Below the pieces are notes generated by a model. That model was not told the DNA's origin. It was given only the letters and a program-made list of their open reading frames with translations, and ran no database searches. Shown here piece after piece: positions 1 to 9,826 of a DNA stretch of 64,000 bases (positions are counted from its first letter, which is position 1; every line of letters starts with the position of its first letter). This DNA comes from Streptomyces griseocarneus (GTDB taxonomy: Bacteria; Actinomycetota; Actinomycetes; Streptomycetales; Streptomycetaceae): contig PENC01000001.1 in assembly GCA_003674045.1 (NCBI GenBank), positions 806,001-870,000 of the forward strand, written 5' to 3'. The position numbers and the translations under genes are program-made.

Positions 1-21
1 TCGGGTGGAGGGGGCTTTTTT
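1..21 (+). terminator. 3' part of a rightward terminator, cut by the window edge
   Basis: A G-rich arm (positions 3-14) is followed by six T residues (16-21), the look of the descending arm and U-tract of an intrinsic terminator. The ascending arm would lie left of the window, so this is inferred. If real, a rightward gene ends just outside the window and converges on the leftward gene at 45-305. Confidence 0.35.
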
Positions 22-44
22 GCGTTAGGGGTGGAGACGGGTGA

Positions 45-305
45 CTACCGCTTGTCGATCCATTCGACTGTAGCCTCTATGAGGTCGCCTTCATGATGGG
101 TTGTCCATGCGCCTGTACGCTTGACCCCCAAACGGGTGAGAACCTGGTCCCGCTGCTCATTGGTGAGGGGGGCCTCGGGACGGTCGCGCCTTTGAGCACC
201 CGAGGCTACTTCCTCACCGAATAAATCCATGACTTCGAATATTTCCGTCTGTGCGAGGTTTTCCTCAGTGTCCGGATAGACATGGACGAACAATGTTTCA
301 CTCAT
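45..305 (-). CDS. Hypothetical protein, 86 aa
   Basis: I do not recognise the family. The ATG at 303-305 is preceded in the reading direction by AGGGAA at good spacing. The protein is acidic, soluble, without Cys or membrane segments, and ends in WIDKR. It is the last leftward gene visible in the element, about 80 bp beyond the DUF3987-like gene and probably in the same transcript. The function is unknown. It is called as real because of its ribosome binding site and tight packing with its neighbours. Confidence 0.6.
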   Translation of the reverse strand: MSETLFVHVYPDTEENLAQTEIFEVMDLFGEEVASGAQRRDRPEAPLTNEQRDQVLTRLGVKRTGAWTTHHEGDLIEATVEWIDKR

Positions 306-385
306 TGTGTTCCCTTCTTGTATTTCGGCAGTGGGCCCATACTATCGGGCCCCACCGACATCCGACCCTGAAATGGAATCAATTC

Positions 386-1906
386 CTAGAGCAGGAATCG
401 GATCGGATTATCCGGGATGGCCGATACGGGGGCGGGATTCGCCTTCGCCGGGGCCGGGGCCGGGGTGTTTTTCTTGGGCCGCGCCTCCGGCCGGCTGGCC
501 CCCTGGGGTGCCGTGGTGCGCTTTTTCGGCTTGCCCTTCGGCTTCTTCTTCGACGCCTTCTTCTTCGGCTCCGGCTCGGGCTCGACCTCCGACTGAACCG
601 GAGCCGGGGCCGTCTCGGGCTCCGCCGTCGTGGGCAACGGCTGCTTGTGGCCGACGGGTTCCAGGGTGTCCTTCCTGGCCAGGATCGTCACACCGTCCGG
701 AACCGCGGGCTCGGGCGTGCCTTCGATCCAGAAGCGGCGGGAAGGCGCCCCGGAACCGGGCTTCTTCTCCTGCCTCCACAACAGGCCCGGCATGCTCCGC
801 AGCATGGCCGCGCTCACCTTGGCCCAGGGGGCGAGTTCAGTCGTCGTGGCGCTACCGCCGAGAAAGACGATCCGATCGCGCACCTTCTCGAACTCGCTCT
901 TTGGCTGGCGCACCGCTTTCGCGGCAGTGCCCCGAGCGAGGTTCACCGCGTCCTGCACGGAACGGCGTACGAGGGTGAACGCCGCGTGCAACATGGCTTC
1001 GGTGATGATCTCGGAGCGCTCGGACGCTGCCAGGCAGGCAGCGACACGAAGCGTGTGTTCCGCGGTCCGCTCGACGTAGATCGCTTCGTTCTCGGGGAGC
1101 AGTGATTCGGTAAGGATGCTGGCGTACCGGCGGATCACCCACCACAGGTCATCCGCCTCCGGCGCGAGGGCGATTGCTCGGGGCTCGGACCTGGCCCACT
1201 TGTAGGCGTGAAAGAGCGGGTCGCCATCAACTTCGGGCAGCGGCTTCGGGCGCCTCTGCATCGGCACCGAGGCAAGCCGGTACGGCATGATGCGGTTGTA
1301 CGTGCCGCCGCCCGCCTCCTTCTTGCCGCCGCCCTTGGTGATGTGCAGTTCCCAGTCAGAGGGCGTGATGTGGGCGTGCAGCACCATGGAGGGATCGCGA
1401 ACCTCCTGGGGATCCTTCTTGGTCCCATTGCGAAGGGCGTCGCCATCCCATCCCTTGCGCAGGTTCCCGTGATAGCCCGTGCGGTCTCCTTTGGCCCTGA
1501 TGAGCATTTCGGACCATTCCTTTTCCAGGAAGAAGGCCCGTAGGTCCCGCCCGTCCTCGGTGTCCTCGGTGGCTTCTTGCAGCTGCCAGAAGTGGTCAAT
1601 CAGGCTGGCGCCAGAGGATTTTCCGGATGTGGTGTGCGTCGCCAGGAAGCGGCCCAATGCCTTATCGACGACATGCCGGGCGGCTCGTTCGGCCTTGCCC
1701 TTGCCGCGGCTGGACTTGCCCACCAGGGCGGACCACACGAGTACGGGCCGGTGATCGCCCTCGGACACCACCTTGACCGATCCACTGATCGCGGCCGACC
1801 ACATCGTCAGCGCGGACACATAGATGCCGATCGGGTCGGTATCGGTGTGGTCGGCGACGGCCTTCACGGCACGCCCGATCGGCCCGTAGAAGATGGGGGC
1901 GGTCAT
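386..1906 (-). CDS. DUF3987-type replication/primase-helicase-like protein, 506 aa
   Basis: The N-terminal half resembles DUF3987 proteins, which are often encoded next to or fused with primases on phages and integrative elements. It opens with IFYGPIGRAVKAV, and a P-loop-like stretch (VGKSSRGKGKAE, about residue 63) sits where these proteins carry their Walker A motif. The last 90 residues are a low-complexity Lys/Pro/Ala tail with runs such as KKKASKKKPKGKPKK, probably disordered and able to bind nucleic acid. The start overlaps the stop of the giant upstream gene by 4 bp (ATGA), so the two are translationally coupled. A role in element replication or maintenance is inferred from family and context; a primase partner was not found in the window. 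Confidence 0.75.
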   Translation of the reverse strand: MTAPIFYGPIGRAVKAVADHTDTDPIGIYVSALTMWSAAISGSVKVVSEGDHRPVLVWSALVGKSSRGKGKAERAARHVVDKALGRFLATHTTSGKSSGASLIDHFWQLQEATEDTEDGRDLRAFFLEKEWSEMLIRAKGDRTGYHGNLRKGWDGDALRNGTKKDPQEVRDPSMVLHAHITPSDWELHITKGGGKKEAGGGTYNRIMPYRLASVPMQRRPKPLPEVDGDPLFHAYKWARSEPRAIALAPEADDLWWVIRRYASILTESLLPENEAIYVERTAEHTLRVAACLAASERSEIITEAMLHAAFTLVRRSVQDAVNLARGTAAKAVRQPKSEFEKVRDRIVFLGGSATTTELAPWAKVSAAMLRSMPGLLWRQEKKPGSGAPSRRFWIEGTPEPAVPDGVTILARKDTLEPVGHKQPLPTTAEPETAPAPVQSEVEPEPEPKKKASKKKPKGKPKKRTTAPQGASRPEARPKKNTPAPAPAKANPAPVSAIPDNPIRFLL

Positions 1907-4900
1907 GCTGCGATCTCCTCAGTCTGGTGCGCCAACTCGTAGGCCACACGGATGTGTTCGGAGAGCGGCATCCGCTTCTTCACCTTGTAGCCCTGCCGCT
2001 TCGCCCACGCCCGGATCTCCTTGCTCTGCTCACTGCTGCTCGGGCCCGTACGGTCCTGCTTCGCGGGCTCGGGCAGCGGGTCACCGCCGACCCACAGGCC
2101 GGAGCGAACCGCTTCGTCGAACCGTCCGGGAACGGCCGCGTTCATGCACGGGATGTCGCGTTCGCGGGCAGCGCGGACCTTGCGGAGGTTGTTTTCGCCT
2201 CGCTCCCCGAGGATCAGCAGGACCGTGGACTCGTCGGCCTTGCCGACGACATCGACGCCCGCGGCGCGCAGCGCGTCACGTGCCTCCTCCCACGTGTATC
2301 CGGGGATTTCTCCGGCGAGCATCACGGACCGCCGCTCCGGCACGGCGGGGGCGGCCTCCGTGTAGTCGTCGGGCAGTGCTGCGCGGATCACCGCGGGTTG
2401 CACGCCCAGGCGCCGGGCCATGCACTCGGGGCAGTCCATCCACGGGTACGGCTGCCCTTCGCCCTCGCAGCTCATGAACGGCTGGAGGGGGCAGGTGCAC
2501 CGGCCGTCGCACGTGCAGTGCGCGACGCGGCACACGTGGCGGAAGCCCAGGTAGCGGACCGACACGCGCTCGCCCGCGGGGGTCACGATCTCGGCGGGCG
2601 CGCCCGCCGCCGTGTCCTCGTCTCCCTGGCTCTCGTCGGCCGCCGAAATTTCGGCCCCTTCAGCCGGCTGGAGGGGGGCGGGTTCGTGCTGCTCCTGGTC
2701 CTCGTCCACCTCCGCCGCGGGCGTCGACTCGGCGAGCGGGTCACCCATCAGATCCGCCATGTAGCCGAAGAAGCGCTGCGCGTGCTCCGAGCACATGGGC
2801 CACACCCGACCGACGAGCGTCAGTTCCTCGGTGGCCTCGACCTCCATGGCCGGGCGGTCCTCGGTGGCTTGCAGGTGGGCGGCGCACCAGACGGGTGCCG
2901 GTTCCTCGACCACGACCAGAGTCCTCTCCTGAGTGGGTTCCGGGGTCGAGCGGGGGGACACGAACGGGACCACGTTCGGGCTCTGGATCTGCTCGTGGAG
3001 CCTCTTGAGCATGCGGGCGCCCGCGTCCTGAACCGCCCGCTCCTCCCCGAAGGCCCGGCACTGCTGCAACAGCTCGTCGGCCGTCTCGAAACGACCTTCG
3101 CCGACCTGTGCCAAATCGTGAACAGGAATCTTCAACTCGGGGGTTAGCTCTTCGTTCACGTGGGCGTGGCCGCGCCATCTCCCCGACCGCTGCTCTACGT
3201 TGTATCGGTAGCCGTGGACGTCGGTGAACAGCCACCAGGAGTGGCCCCACCCCGGATTCTTCGGCTGGATGGACTCGCCCTCGCGCACCGCGGGGGGTGT
3301 CGGCTCCGGCTTGCCGTTCAGCCGCGCCCCGTAGCCTGCGGGCCGTACAACCTGCTTGTGCTCGCCGAACTGCGCAACCGCAGCCTGCCGCTCGCTCCGG
3401 CTGAGCCTGGACCGGTAGCCCTGCGGCCCTTCCTGCTCCTGGTGCTCGTCCGGCTTCGGCTTCTCCTCCGGCACCGGGACGGGCTGGGGCTCCTGCTGTT
3501 GGTCCTCGTTCAGCCGGTACACGTCTGCCTGGTACGCGGCGGTGGGCTCGTACCAGTCCGCCGCGTCGGGGTTGACGGCGGAGGAGACCCACGACATGAA
3601 CGGCGACACCGCATCGGCGATCATCTGCGCGATGGGGCGCTTGCCGTGCACTCCGGCCCGGCTGGGGATGTAGGTCCAGGGGTGGGAGCGCGGGAAGCCG
3701 ACCAACACGGCCTGCTCTTCACGCGTGATCTCCCGCGTGCCTTCGCCCTGGGGCACGTCCGCCGGGCGGAACTTCACGCCGTACCAAGGTGCGGTCACGC
3801 ACTGCCCAACCGCGTTCAGGGGGAAGGAGCCGCCCCCCAGGGCCTTGCCGGTCTCAGGGTTCGCCTTGCGCTTGCCGCGGGTGTCGGCCCACCAGTCCGC
3901 GGGGAGGCCAAGCGCGGCGGCCACGGTCACCGTGGGCAGAGCGGGACGGCCCTGGTACGGGTCGATCCCACCACTCAGTTCCGGCGCCGACTCGGGAAGG
4001 CTGCCGGTGCGCTTGACGATGTGCGCCCACATCTCCTCCGCCTCCTCCGCCGCGTTCAGGTTCACGGCGTAGCGGGGCCGTTGCTCGCGGGTGGCGACCA
4101 TCCACGCGCGCTCGCGGTGGGTCGCGGCTCCGGTGTCGGCGGCGTCGGCGATCTGCCACGAGCACCACGCCCAGTTGAAGCCCTCGACGCTCAGGAACTC
4201 TGTCTGGAGGGCTTCGGCGAGCGCGGGGGTCTGCTTGATCAGGTTCGCGGACTGCTCCAGGGTCACCGACTCCAGCGGGGCACCGATCTGCACCATGCAC
4301 ATGGGCCAGATGAGCATTTCCGCCATGAGCGCCGTCCGCTCGTCCGAGACGACCTCACGGGCCCACTCCCGGAACTCGTCAGGAGTCATGCACGGAGGCA
4401 GGAACCCGCCTTCGCACACACCGGACCATCCGTCATCGTCCTGCAACAGGTCGCCGAAGTAGCTGTGCGGTCCGCCGTAGACGCTGCACAGGTCGTCGAC
4501 TTCCAGGAACCCGAACGCTTCGCCCGCCTGCCACATGACCGACTGGAGCTCTGCGATCTCCTGGTCGTTCCACGCGGAGCGCAGCCCCGCAGTGGTGAGG
4601 GTCTGGCACGGCGGGGAACCGTGGTAGCGGCGCACCCGGCGCAGCACGGGGTGACGGGGGTCGAGCGTGCGTATGTCCGCCTCAACCACCCAGTGCCCGG
4701 CCGCACGGGCGGTCGCGGCAGCATCCCGGTTCCACTCGATCAGAACCCAGTCCCCGCCCCGGTCGACGATCCGGCGGGCCTGCGACATACCGCCGGGACC
4801 ACCGAACGCCTCAACGCCCCGGTAGGGCTCTCCCGGGCGCTCGTCACGCGCCCAGTGCGGCGGGTAGGGCGCAGCGAACGCGGTGCACTCGGGGCAGTCC

Positions 4901-7900
4901 GCGCACTCCGCTCCGCCCGCGCACGTCTCACAGTGGGTGTCGCACCACCAGCCCGACCACTCCCACCCCCCGTACCGGGCAGCGGTGTAACCATCGAGCA
5001 CAGCAGGACGAAACCCGACGTACGGGCGCCCCTCCCCGTCACACACCGGCAGCGGCTCCGCGTCGTCCCGCGGCTCCTCCTGGTGCTCCCGATCGTCCTC
5101 GTTCTCCTGGCCCTGGTGGTCCGTGTCGGCCGCCGAGTTTTCGGTCCCCCCTCCAGCCGGCTGGAGGGGAGCGGGTTCGCGCTCCTCCGGCGCGGCCCTC
5201 TCCGTCTCCTGGTCCCGCTGCTCCCCACGCTTGATGGCGTCCGCGAGGATCGCCCGCTTCATGGCCGGGCGGCCCTTCACGTAATGACAGACCGTGTCAC
5301 CGCTGCGGGCGTGCTGCACCAGGTACTCACCCGCCAACTCCTCGACCTCGTACAGGTGGCCAAGGATCACGGCCAGCTCATCGTCCTTGCGGCCCTTGAA
5401 GACGATGTCCCCGACCTTCGGCGCCTTCACCGTCTTGTCTCCGCTCCTGGCCACAACCGCAGCCTTCGGAACCTGCTTCTCCTGGCGCTGCGGTCCGGCC
5501 GCACGCTCCGCCGCCGTCATCGGCCGCTCACCCTGCCCGCCGACCCACGCCGCGTACTGCGCCAGCGCGGCACGCTCGTCGTCCACGGAAAGCCCGTCCG
5601 TGTACTCCTTGGGCACTAGCCCGGACATCCGCAAGTGACCTACACAGACGAACACTTCGCCAGCACCGGTGATCTCCACGACGGCCTTGGGCGTCTTGCC
5701 GCGCCCCCAGGCGAATCCGGGTTCGCACTCCACGCAGTGCACCCGCGTCTTGTCGTGCAGACGGACAATCCGCTTCGCGCTGTGCGGCACGTAGAAGAGC
5801 GCGCTGGCCTCGATCGTCCACAGGACGTCTTCACGGCTCATCCAGCGCAGGTAGCCGCACAGGCGCCGCCCGCCCGCGACGAAGGGCTGATACCCGCCCT
5901 CACCGTCGGCCAGAAGCCGGAACTCCTGCCCGAGAAAGATCACCCGCTCCAGACCGGGCACCAGCTCTGTAACGTCCCACTGCAACGACATGGGCAACGG
6001 ACCGATCAGCGGCGGGTGCCCGCGCAGCAGGTCAACGACCGGCTGTTCCTCCGCGGTCCGCTTCTCGCGATGCGCAACGGCCGCGCTCTCGACCGCAGCG
6101 CGGGCGTTTTCTCCGGCGCGGTGATCCGACCAGCCACACGAGCACCAAGCGCCCCAGTTCACCGACACGCGGTCAAGACACCGGTACTCTTCCGTGGCTA
6201 CGCGCGTGGTGTGTGCCAGCGCCGCCGCAACCGTGTCCTCCGCCGCCGTCTCCTCAACGATCGGACGGGCCGCCTCGGCGTCGGCAGCCGCCACCACCCC
6301 GGCATGGAGGGTGCGCCGCTGCGCCGCGCTGTTCGGGTCGACGACGACCGGGACCGGCCTGTCATGGCGCCACTGCACCGGCGCCCGCTTGCTCACCTCG
6401 TCCAAGACCACAAACGGGCCGACACGGTCATAGCTGTTGCGGTCGGCCAGAGCGTCCGCGCTGTCGGTATTGGCCTCGCGAATCCCCAGGGGCTTCCGCT
6501 GCGTACCCGTAGCCATGGCGGGGGCACTGCGATGAAAGTTGCCCAGCTTGGTGCCGCCACAGTCACACGACAGGTAGTGCCGCAGCATGCGGGCCACACC
6601 CTCAGCAGCCACATAAAGCCACTTCGTCCTCCCGTCGCACCCCGGCTTGTGGTAGGGCAGCGCTTCGGGCTTCTGCTCCCCGTCCGGGCGGTCCTCCGCC
6701 GTCACCTCCGACTGCTCCGGCCACGTCCGCTCGGGCATGATCCCCAACTCGGACAGCAGCGCGTCATAAGACCCGCTGTCCTTGATCCATTCCCAGTCCT
6801 CCCCCTCCTGCCCGGGGTCGGCCATCCAGCACAGCATGTGACTACGGCCCGAGGTCCGGTCGTCCGAACAGACCTTCATGGCCTCTGCGCGGGTGACACG
6901 CCACAAGCCCCGGAGGCGGGGAGGGGTGGTGTTCTTGCTGACGATGAACACGAGCACGGGCGTACGGTCGTCGTCCGTCGTCTCCGGCGCGGCAGGCTTC
7001 TGCTCGTCGGGCTCCTGGTCCTCCGGGCGGTCCTCCGCCGTCTCCGGCTTCGACTCGTCGGCCGCCTGCTTATCCGCCGCCTCCTTCAGGACCCGGGGCG
7101 ACAGCACGCAGTACCCACGCTCGGTGTCGAGCGCCTCAGCCGCGCGGGCGAACTGGTCTTCGCTCATGCCGTACTGGTCGTGCAGACACCACACGCACGC
7201 CACCCGGTCCGGACCGGTGAGGTACCGGCCGGACAGAACCACGTCCCCGCACACGTCGCACGCTGCCAGGTCCGGACCGGTCCGGCCGACCACCCGGGCA
7301 AGGCCACTGCCACACGGGTCATCGTCGGCCTCCTGGTCCTCCGGACGGTCGTCCGCCGCCTCTGGCTTCGACTCGTCGACCGCCTTCGCGTTCTTCAGCA
7401 GCGGGTACGCCCGGCGCTGCTTCGCCGTGACACCGAAGTCGTTGTCCTTGTCGGCAGGCTCCACCAGCTCCAGACGACGGGCCCGATCCCACAGCTCCCA
7501 CGCAGCCTCACCCTTGTCGGAGAGGGTGAGAAGTCGACGGTGCTCACCATGGCCGCGGGCGTCGAGAAACCCAGCAGCCCACAGGACGAGCACCCGGTTC
7601 AGGGCGAACGGCTTGGGCTTCCAGGAATCCCGCTGTTCAGGGGTGTAGAAGCCGCTCGCGTCCTCCGTGAGCCAGCCTTGGTTGGCATAGCTCAAGATCT
7701 CCAACTGTGCCTTGGAGAAGGCCAGTCCAACCGCGGCCTCGATCTCATCCGACATCAAAGGCTCCCGCACGACCGGATGGTCGTAGGCGTGCAACAGGGC
7801 ATGCCCCTGAGCGTCCTCCCGATCCCGGTACTCACCCGGCACCAGGTACGCCATCCCCCCGTGCCGGTCACACTCCACCCCCCACCGGTGCCCGTACAGA

Positions 7901-9459
7901 TCAAGCCGCACAGCACGGACGAAGGGCGGAAGCGCGAACAGGTCCGGGCGGTCCTCCGTCTCCTCCGGCGCCGTCTCCTCCCCCTTCTCCTGGTTCTGAG
8001 ACTCAGAGGCGACCGGAGCGGGAACCTCACTCTCCTCCACGACCTCGAACGTCACCGCATCACCCCACTCGGCAACGATCTGCTCAGGGGTACGCGTCTT
8101 GCCCGGGGCCCGACGCGGCTTCAGCTTGAGCCCGGTCGACTTCCACTCAGGCTTCGGCGCCGACGCAGCATCCTCGATGACCCGACGCGCCGCCCGCTCC
8201 ACCTCGCGCCGTCCCTCAACACGGGCGATCATCAGCGCTTCAGCCTCCGCACGGGACCGAATCGGCTCTTTGTCCTCGCGCCGGACCTGATCCGCCTTGC
8301 GCCACTTCCGAGGACTCTCCGCCAAGTCCCCCGGCGTCTTGTCCTCGCGGGTGATGAACCACTCCCCCTTGACCATCCCGACCAAGAAGCGGTACCCGCG
8401 CCACGACGCCACGACTTCCCAGCGCTTCGGCGTCGCCTTTTCGTGCCAGCGCAGCGCCACAGGCGCGGAATCGTCCTCCGGCGCCTGCGCAGGGGCGCCC
8501 ACGTGCTCCTGGTCCGCCTCCTCCGGCGCGGACCCCTGCTTCTGCTCCTCCTCGATGACGGGGGCAGGCTCGGGCTCCTGAACCGACGCGTCGTGCTCCC
8601 GCTCGTGCTCCAGGGCGGCAATCGTGCTCTCCAGGTAGCTGGACGGGAGAACGCTCATGATCGGCTCACCCGTGGCGCCTTCCGGCGCCTCCCCCTCGGA
8701 AGGCATGGCCTTCCACACCCAGATGCGCTCCGCCCCCCTCCACACCGTCTGAGGTAGCAGCGACGTGTTCGCGTCGCGCCGGATTGCCGACATCGCGTAA
8801 TCCGACGGAGCAGCGGGGGCAGGCTCGGACTCCCCCTCCCGGTCCGTCTCCTCCGGCTTGGGGGCGCCCGCGACCACCACGTTCACAGTCTCCGGAACCT
8901 CACTCGGGACCGTGCCGAACTCCCGCTCATGCGACCGGTCGAAGGCATAGCTCACGGTGTGCGAGCCGCGACCGTCCCGCACGATCACCCAACCGATGCG
9001 GGTCACGTGGCTCATGTCGACGGTCGCACCACACCGGCAGTCGTAGCCGTACAAGCCTCGCGTGCCATCCCCAACGGCTTGACGACACGTCCCCTTCCGG
9101 CGCCCAAACTGTGTCGCCTTGAAAGGGCCGTTGTGCCGCACCGGTTCCAGGATCACCAGACCCTCGGGGCGCACATCAGAAATGTTCTGCCGCACATACT
9201 TGATGAGTGCACCCCGGGACTTGTAACCCTCCTTCCCCGGAATGATCCAACGGCCATCCAAGGTGACCAGGCTGTATCGCTCCGTCGCAGGGCAGCACAC
9301 CGAGTAGGCAACCGCCCGGAGCGGCACACTCCGCCCCTGAAGATGCGGGTACAGCTCGGCATCCGAACCAAGGATCAGAGCCGCATCGGTAAGGCCATGA
9401 CCCTCCATGGCATTCCGCGCCGGAGTGGTGACCAAAACCCCTGTCTGCACTGATTCCAT
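1903..9459 (-). CDS. Giant fusion protein, 2,518 aa: C5-cytosine methyltransferase, BRCT-like and Lsr2-type DNA-binding domains
   Basis: The ATG at 9457-9459 has a strong GGGAGGG site 7 nt upstream; the frame upstream of it lacks coding character. Residues about 1545-1960 form a DNA cytosine-C5 methyltransferase: motif I FGGPGGMSQ, motif IV SPPCQ with the catalytic Cys, an EQS variant of the ENV motif, a QRRER-like HRERAW, and a late GFPRSHPW. Residues about 2374-2450 look like a BRCT domain of the DNA-ligase type. Residues about 2477-2515 match the Lsr2 C-terminal domain (EIRAWAKRQGYKV ... AYELAH), although the Lsr2 RGR minor-groove motif reads KRM. At least seven Cys pair/cluster modules lie in the first 1,500 residues and near 2,300. 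Modules are joined by acidic linkers, several nearly identical. No restriction endonuclease partner is visible. Host-restriction evasion or chromatin marking is inference. Confidence 0.8.
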   Translation of the reverse strand: MESVQTGVLVTTPARNAMEGHGLTDAALILGSDAELYPHLQGRSVPLRAVAYSVCCPATERYSLVTLDGRWIIPGKEGYKSRGALIKYVRQNISDVRPEGLVILEPVRHNGPFKATQFGRRKGTCRQAVGDGTRGLYGYDCRCGATVDMSHVTRIGWVIVRDGRGSHTVSYAFDRSHEREFGTVPSEVPETVNVVVAGAPKPEETDREGESEPAPAAPSDYAMSAIRRDANTSLLPQTVWRGAERIWVWKAMPSEGEAPEGATGEPIMSVLPSSYLESTIAALEHEREHDASVQEPEPAPVIEEEQKQGSAPEEADQEHVGAPAQAPEDDSAPVALRWHEKATPKRWEVVASWRGYRFLVGMVKGEWFITREDKTPGDLAESPRKWRKADQVRREDKEPIRSRAEAEALMIARVEGRREVERAARRVIEDAASAPKPEWKSTGLKLKPRRAPGKTRTPEQIVAEWGDAVTFEVVEESEVPAPVASESQNQEKGEETAPEETEDRPDLFALPPFVRAVRLDLYGHRWGVECDRHGGMAYLVPGEYRDREDAQGHALLHAYDHPVVREPLMSDEIEAAVGLAFSKAQLEILSYANQGWLTEDASGFYTPEQRDSWKPKPFALNRVLVLWAAGFLDARGHGEHRRLLTLSDKGEAAWELWDRARRLELVEPADKDNDFGVTAKQRRAYPLLKNAKAVDESKPEAADDRPEDQEADDDPCGSGLARVVGRTGPDLAACDVCGDVVLSGRYLTGPDRVACVWCLHDQYGMSEDQFARAAEALDTERGYCVLSPRVLKEAADKQAADESKPETAEDRPEDQEPDEQKPAAPETTDDDRTPVLVFIVSKNTTPPRLRGLWRVTRAEAMKVCSDDRTSGRSHMLCWMADPGQEGEDWEWIKDSGSYDALLSELGIMPERTWPEQSEVTAEDRPDGEQKPEALPYHKPGCDGRTKWLYVAAEGVARMLRHYLSCDCGGTKLGNFHRSAPAMATGTQRKPLGIREANTDSADALADRNSYDRVGPFVVLDEVSKRAPVQWRHDRPVPVVVDPNSAAQRRTLHAGVVAAADAEAARPIVEETAAEDTVAAALAHTTRVATEEYRCLDRVSVNWGAWCSCGWSDHRAGENARAAVESAAVAHREKRTAEEQPVVDLLRGHPPLIGPLPMSLQWDVTELVPGLERVIFLGQEFRLLADGEGGYQPFVAGGRRLCGYLRWMSREDVLWTIEASALFYVPHSAKRIVRLHDKTRVHCVECEPGFAWGRGKTPKAVVEITGAGEVFVCVGHLRMSGLVPKEYTDGLSVDDERAALAQYAAWVGGQGERPMTAAERAAGPQRQEKQVPKAAVVARSGDKTVKAPKVGDIVFKGRKDDELAVILGHLYEVEELAGEYLVQHARSGDTVCHYVKGRPAMKRAILADAIKRGEQRDQETERAAPEEREPAPLQPAGGGTENSAADTDHQGQENEDDREHQEEPRDDAEPLPVCDGEGRPYVGFRPAVLDGYTAARYGGWEWSGWWCDTHCETCAGGAECADCPECTAFAAPYPPHWARDERPGEPYRGVEAFGGPGGMSQARRIVDRGGDWVLIEWNRDAAATARAAGHWVVEADIRTLDPRHPVLRRVRRYHGSPPCQTLTTAGLRSAWNDQEIAELQSVMWQAGEAFGFLEVDDLCSVYGGPHSYFGDLLQDDDGWSGVCEGGFLPPCMTPDEFREWAREVVSDERTALMAEMLIWPMCMVQIGAPLESVTLEQSANLIKQTPALAEALQTEFLSVEGFNWAWCSWQIADAADTGAATHRERAWMVATREQRPRYAVNLNAAEEAEEMWAHIVKRTGSLPESAPELSGGIDPYQGRPALPTVTVAAALGLPADWWADTRGKRKANPETGKALGGGSFPLNAVGQCVTAPWYGVKFRPADVPQGEGTREITREEQAVLVGFPRSHPWTYIPSRAGVHGKRPIAQMIADAVSPFMSWVSSAVNPDAADWYEPTAAYQADVYRLNEDQQQEPQPVPVPEEKPKPDEHQEQEGPQGYRSRLSRSERQAAVAQFGEHKQVVRPAGYGARLNGKPEPTPPAVREGESIQPKNPGWGHSWWLFTDVHGYRYNVEQRSGRWRGHAHVNEELTPELKIPVHDLAQVGEGRFETADELLQQCRAFGEERAVQDAGARMLKRLHEQIQSPNVVPFVSPRSTPEPTQERTLVVVEEPAPVWCAAHLQATEDRPAMEVEATEELTLVGRVWPMCSEHAQRFFGYMADLMGDPLAESTPAAEVDEDQEQHEPAPLQPAEGAEISAADESQGDEDTAAGAPAEIVTPAGERVSVRYLGFRHVCRVAHCTCDGRCTCPLQPFMSCEGEGQPYPWMDCPECMARRLGVQPAVIRAALPDDYTEAAPAVPERRSVMLAGEIPGYTWEEARDALRAAGVDVVGKADESTVLLILGERGENNLRKVRAARERDIPCMNAAVPGRFDEAVRSGLWVGGDPLPEPAKQDRTGPSSSEQSKEIRAWAKRQGYKVKKRMPLSEHIRVAYELAHQTEEIAA

Positions 9460-9487
9460 CGCTATTCCCTCCCCACCTTCTAGGACA

Positions 9488-9514
9488 GGGGCCTGCCCAC
9501 CCAAGGCAGGCCCC
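9488..9514 (-). terminator. Hairpin between the small membrane protein gene and the giant gene
   Basis: Perfect 10-bp stem (GGGGCCTGCC at 9488-9497, GGCAGGCCCC at 9505-9514) with a 7-nt loop, 15 bp beyond the stop of the 98-aa gene and upstream of the giant gene's start. There is no T-tract. It may attenuate read-through into the giant gene or stabilise an RNA end. Confidence 0.5.
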
Positions 9515-9529
9515 AATGCCACAAGCTGC

Positions 9530-9826
9530 CTACTTGTCCCGAGCGATCCAGTAAGGGCCTTTGTCGAAATCCCCACCCTCCAAGCACGAGTTCCCGTTCC
9601 CGTCCTCGATCCAAGGCCGGTCGTTCTTGTCCTCCGTGCCAGGCGTCGGCCTGCACGTCCCGTCCTGAAACCCGTCATTGAAGGACGTCACACTCACCCG
9701 CTCAACCTCCCCGTCCCTGCTGTCCCGCCCAGCCCTGTAGCCCGCCAGCACGCCCCCCAGGACCATGCAGACCACCAACACGGCCATCCCGACGATCAGA
9801 ACCGTCTTACGCGCCCTCGAACCCAT
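9530..9826 (-). CDS. Small single-pass membrane protein, 98 aa
   Basis: A short basic N-terminus (GSRARK) is followed by one hydrophobic segment (about residues 7-28, TVLIVGMAVLVVCMVLGG). Then comes a hydrophilic domain of about 65 residues with two Cys, probably outside the cell. I do not recognise a family. The ATG at 9824-9826 is chosen; a GTG 9 bp upstream in the same frame is possible. It is first in the leftward run ending in the giant gene, separated from it by a hairpin. Confidence 0.6.
   Translation of the reverse strand: MGSRARKTVLIVGMAVLVVCMVLGGVLAGYRAGRDSRDGEVERVSVTSFNDGFQDGTCRPTPGTEDKNDRPWIEDGNGNSCLEGGDFDKGPYWIARDK

Noticed and set aside
3160..8757. Long rightward open frames (819 and 1,040 codons) opposite the giant gene
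   Set aside because: They mirror the leftward gene's codon structure, have no ribosome sites at sensible starts and give Arg/Leu/Gly-rich nonsense. The leftward frame has clear domain motifs.
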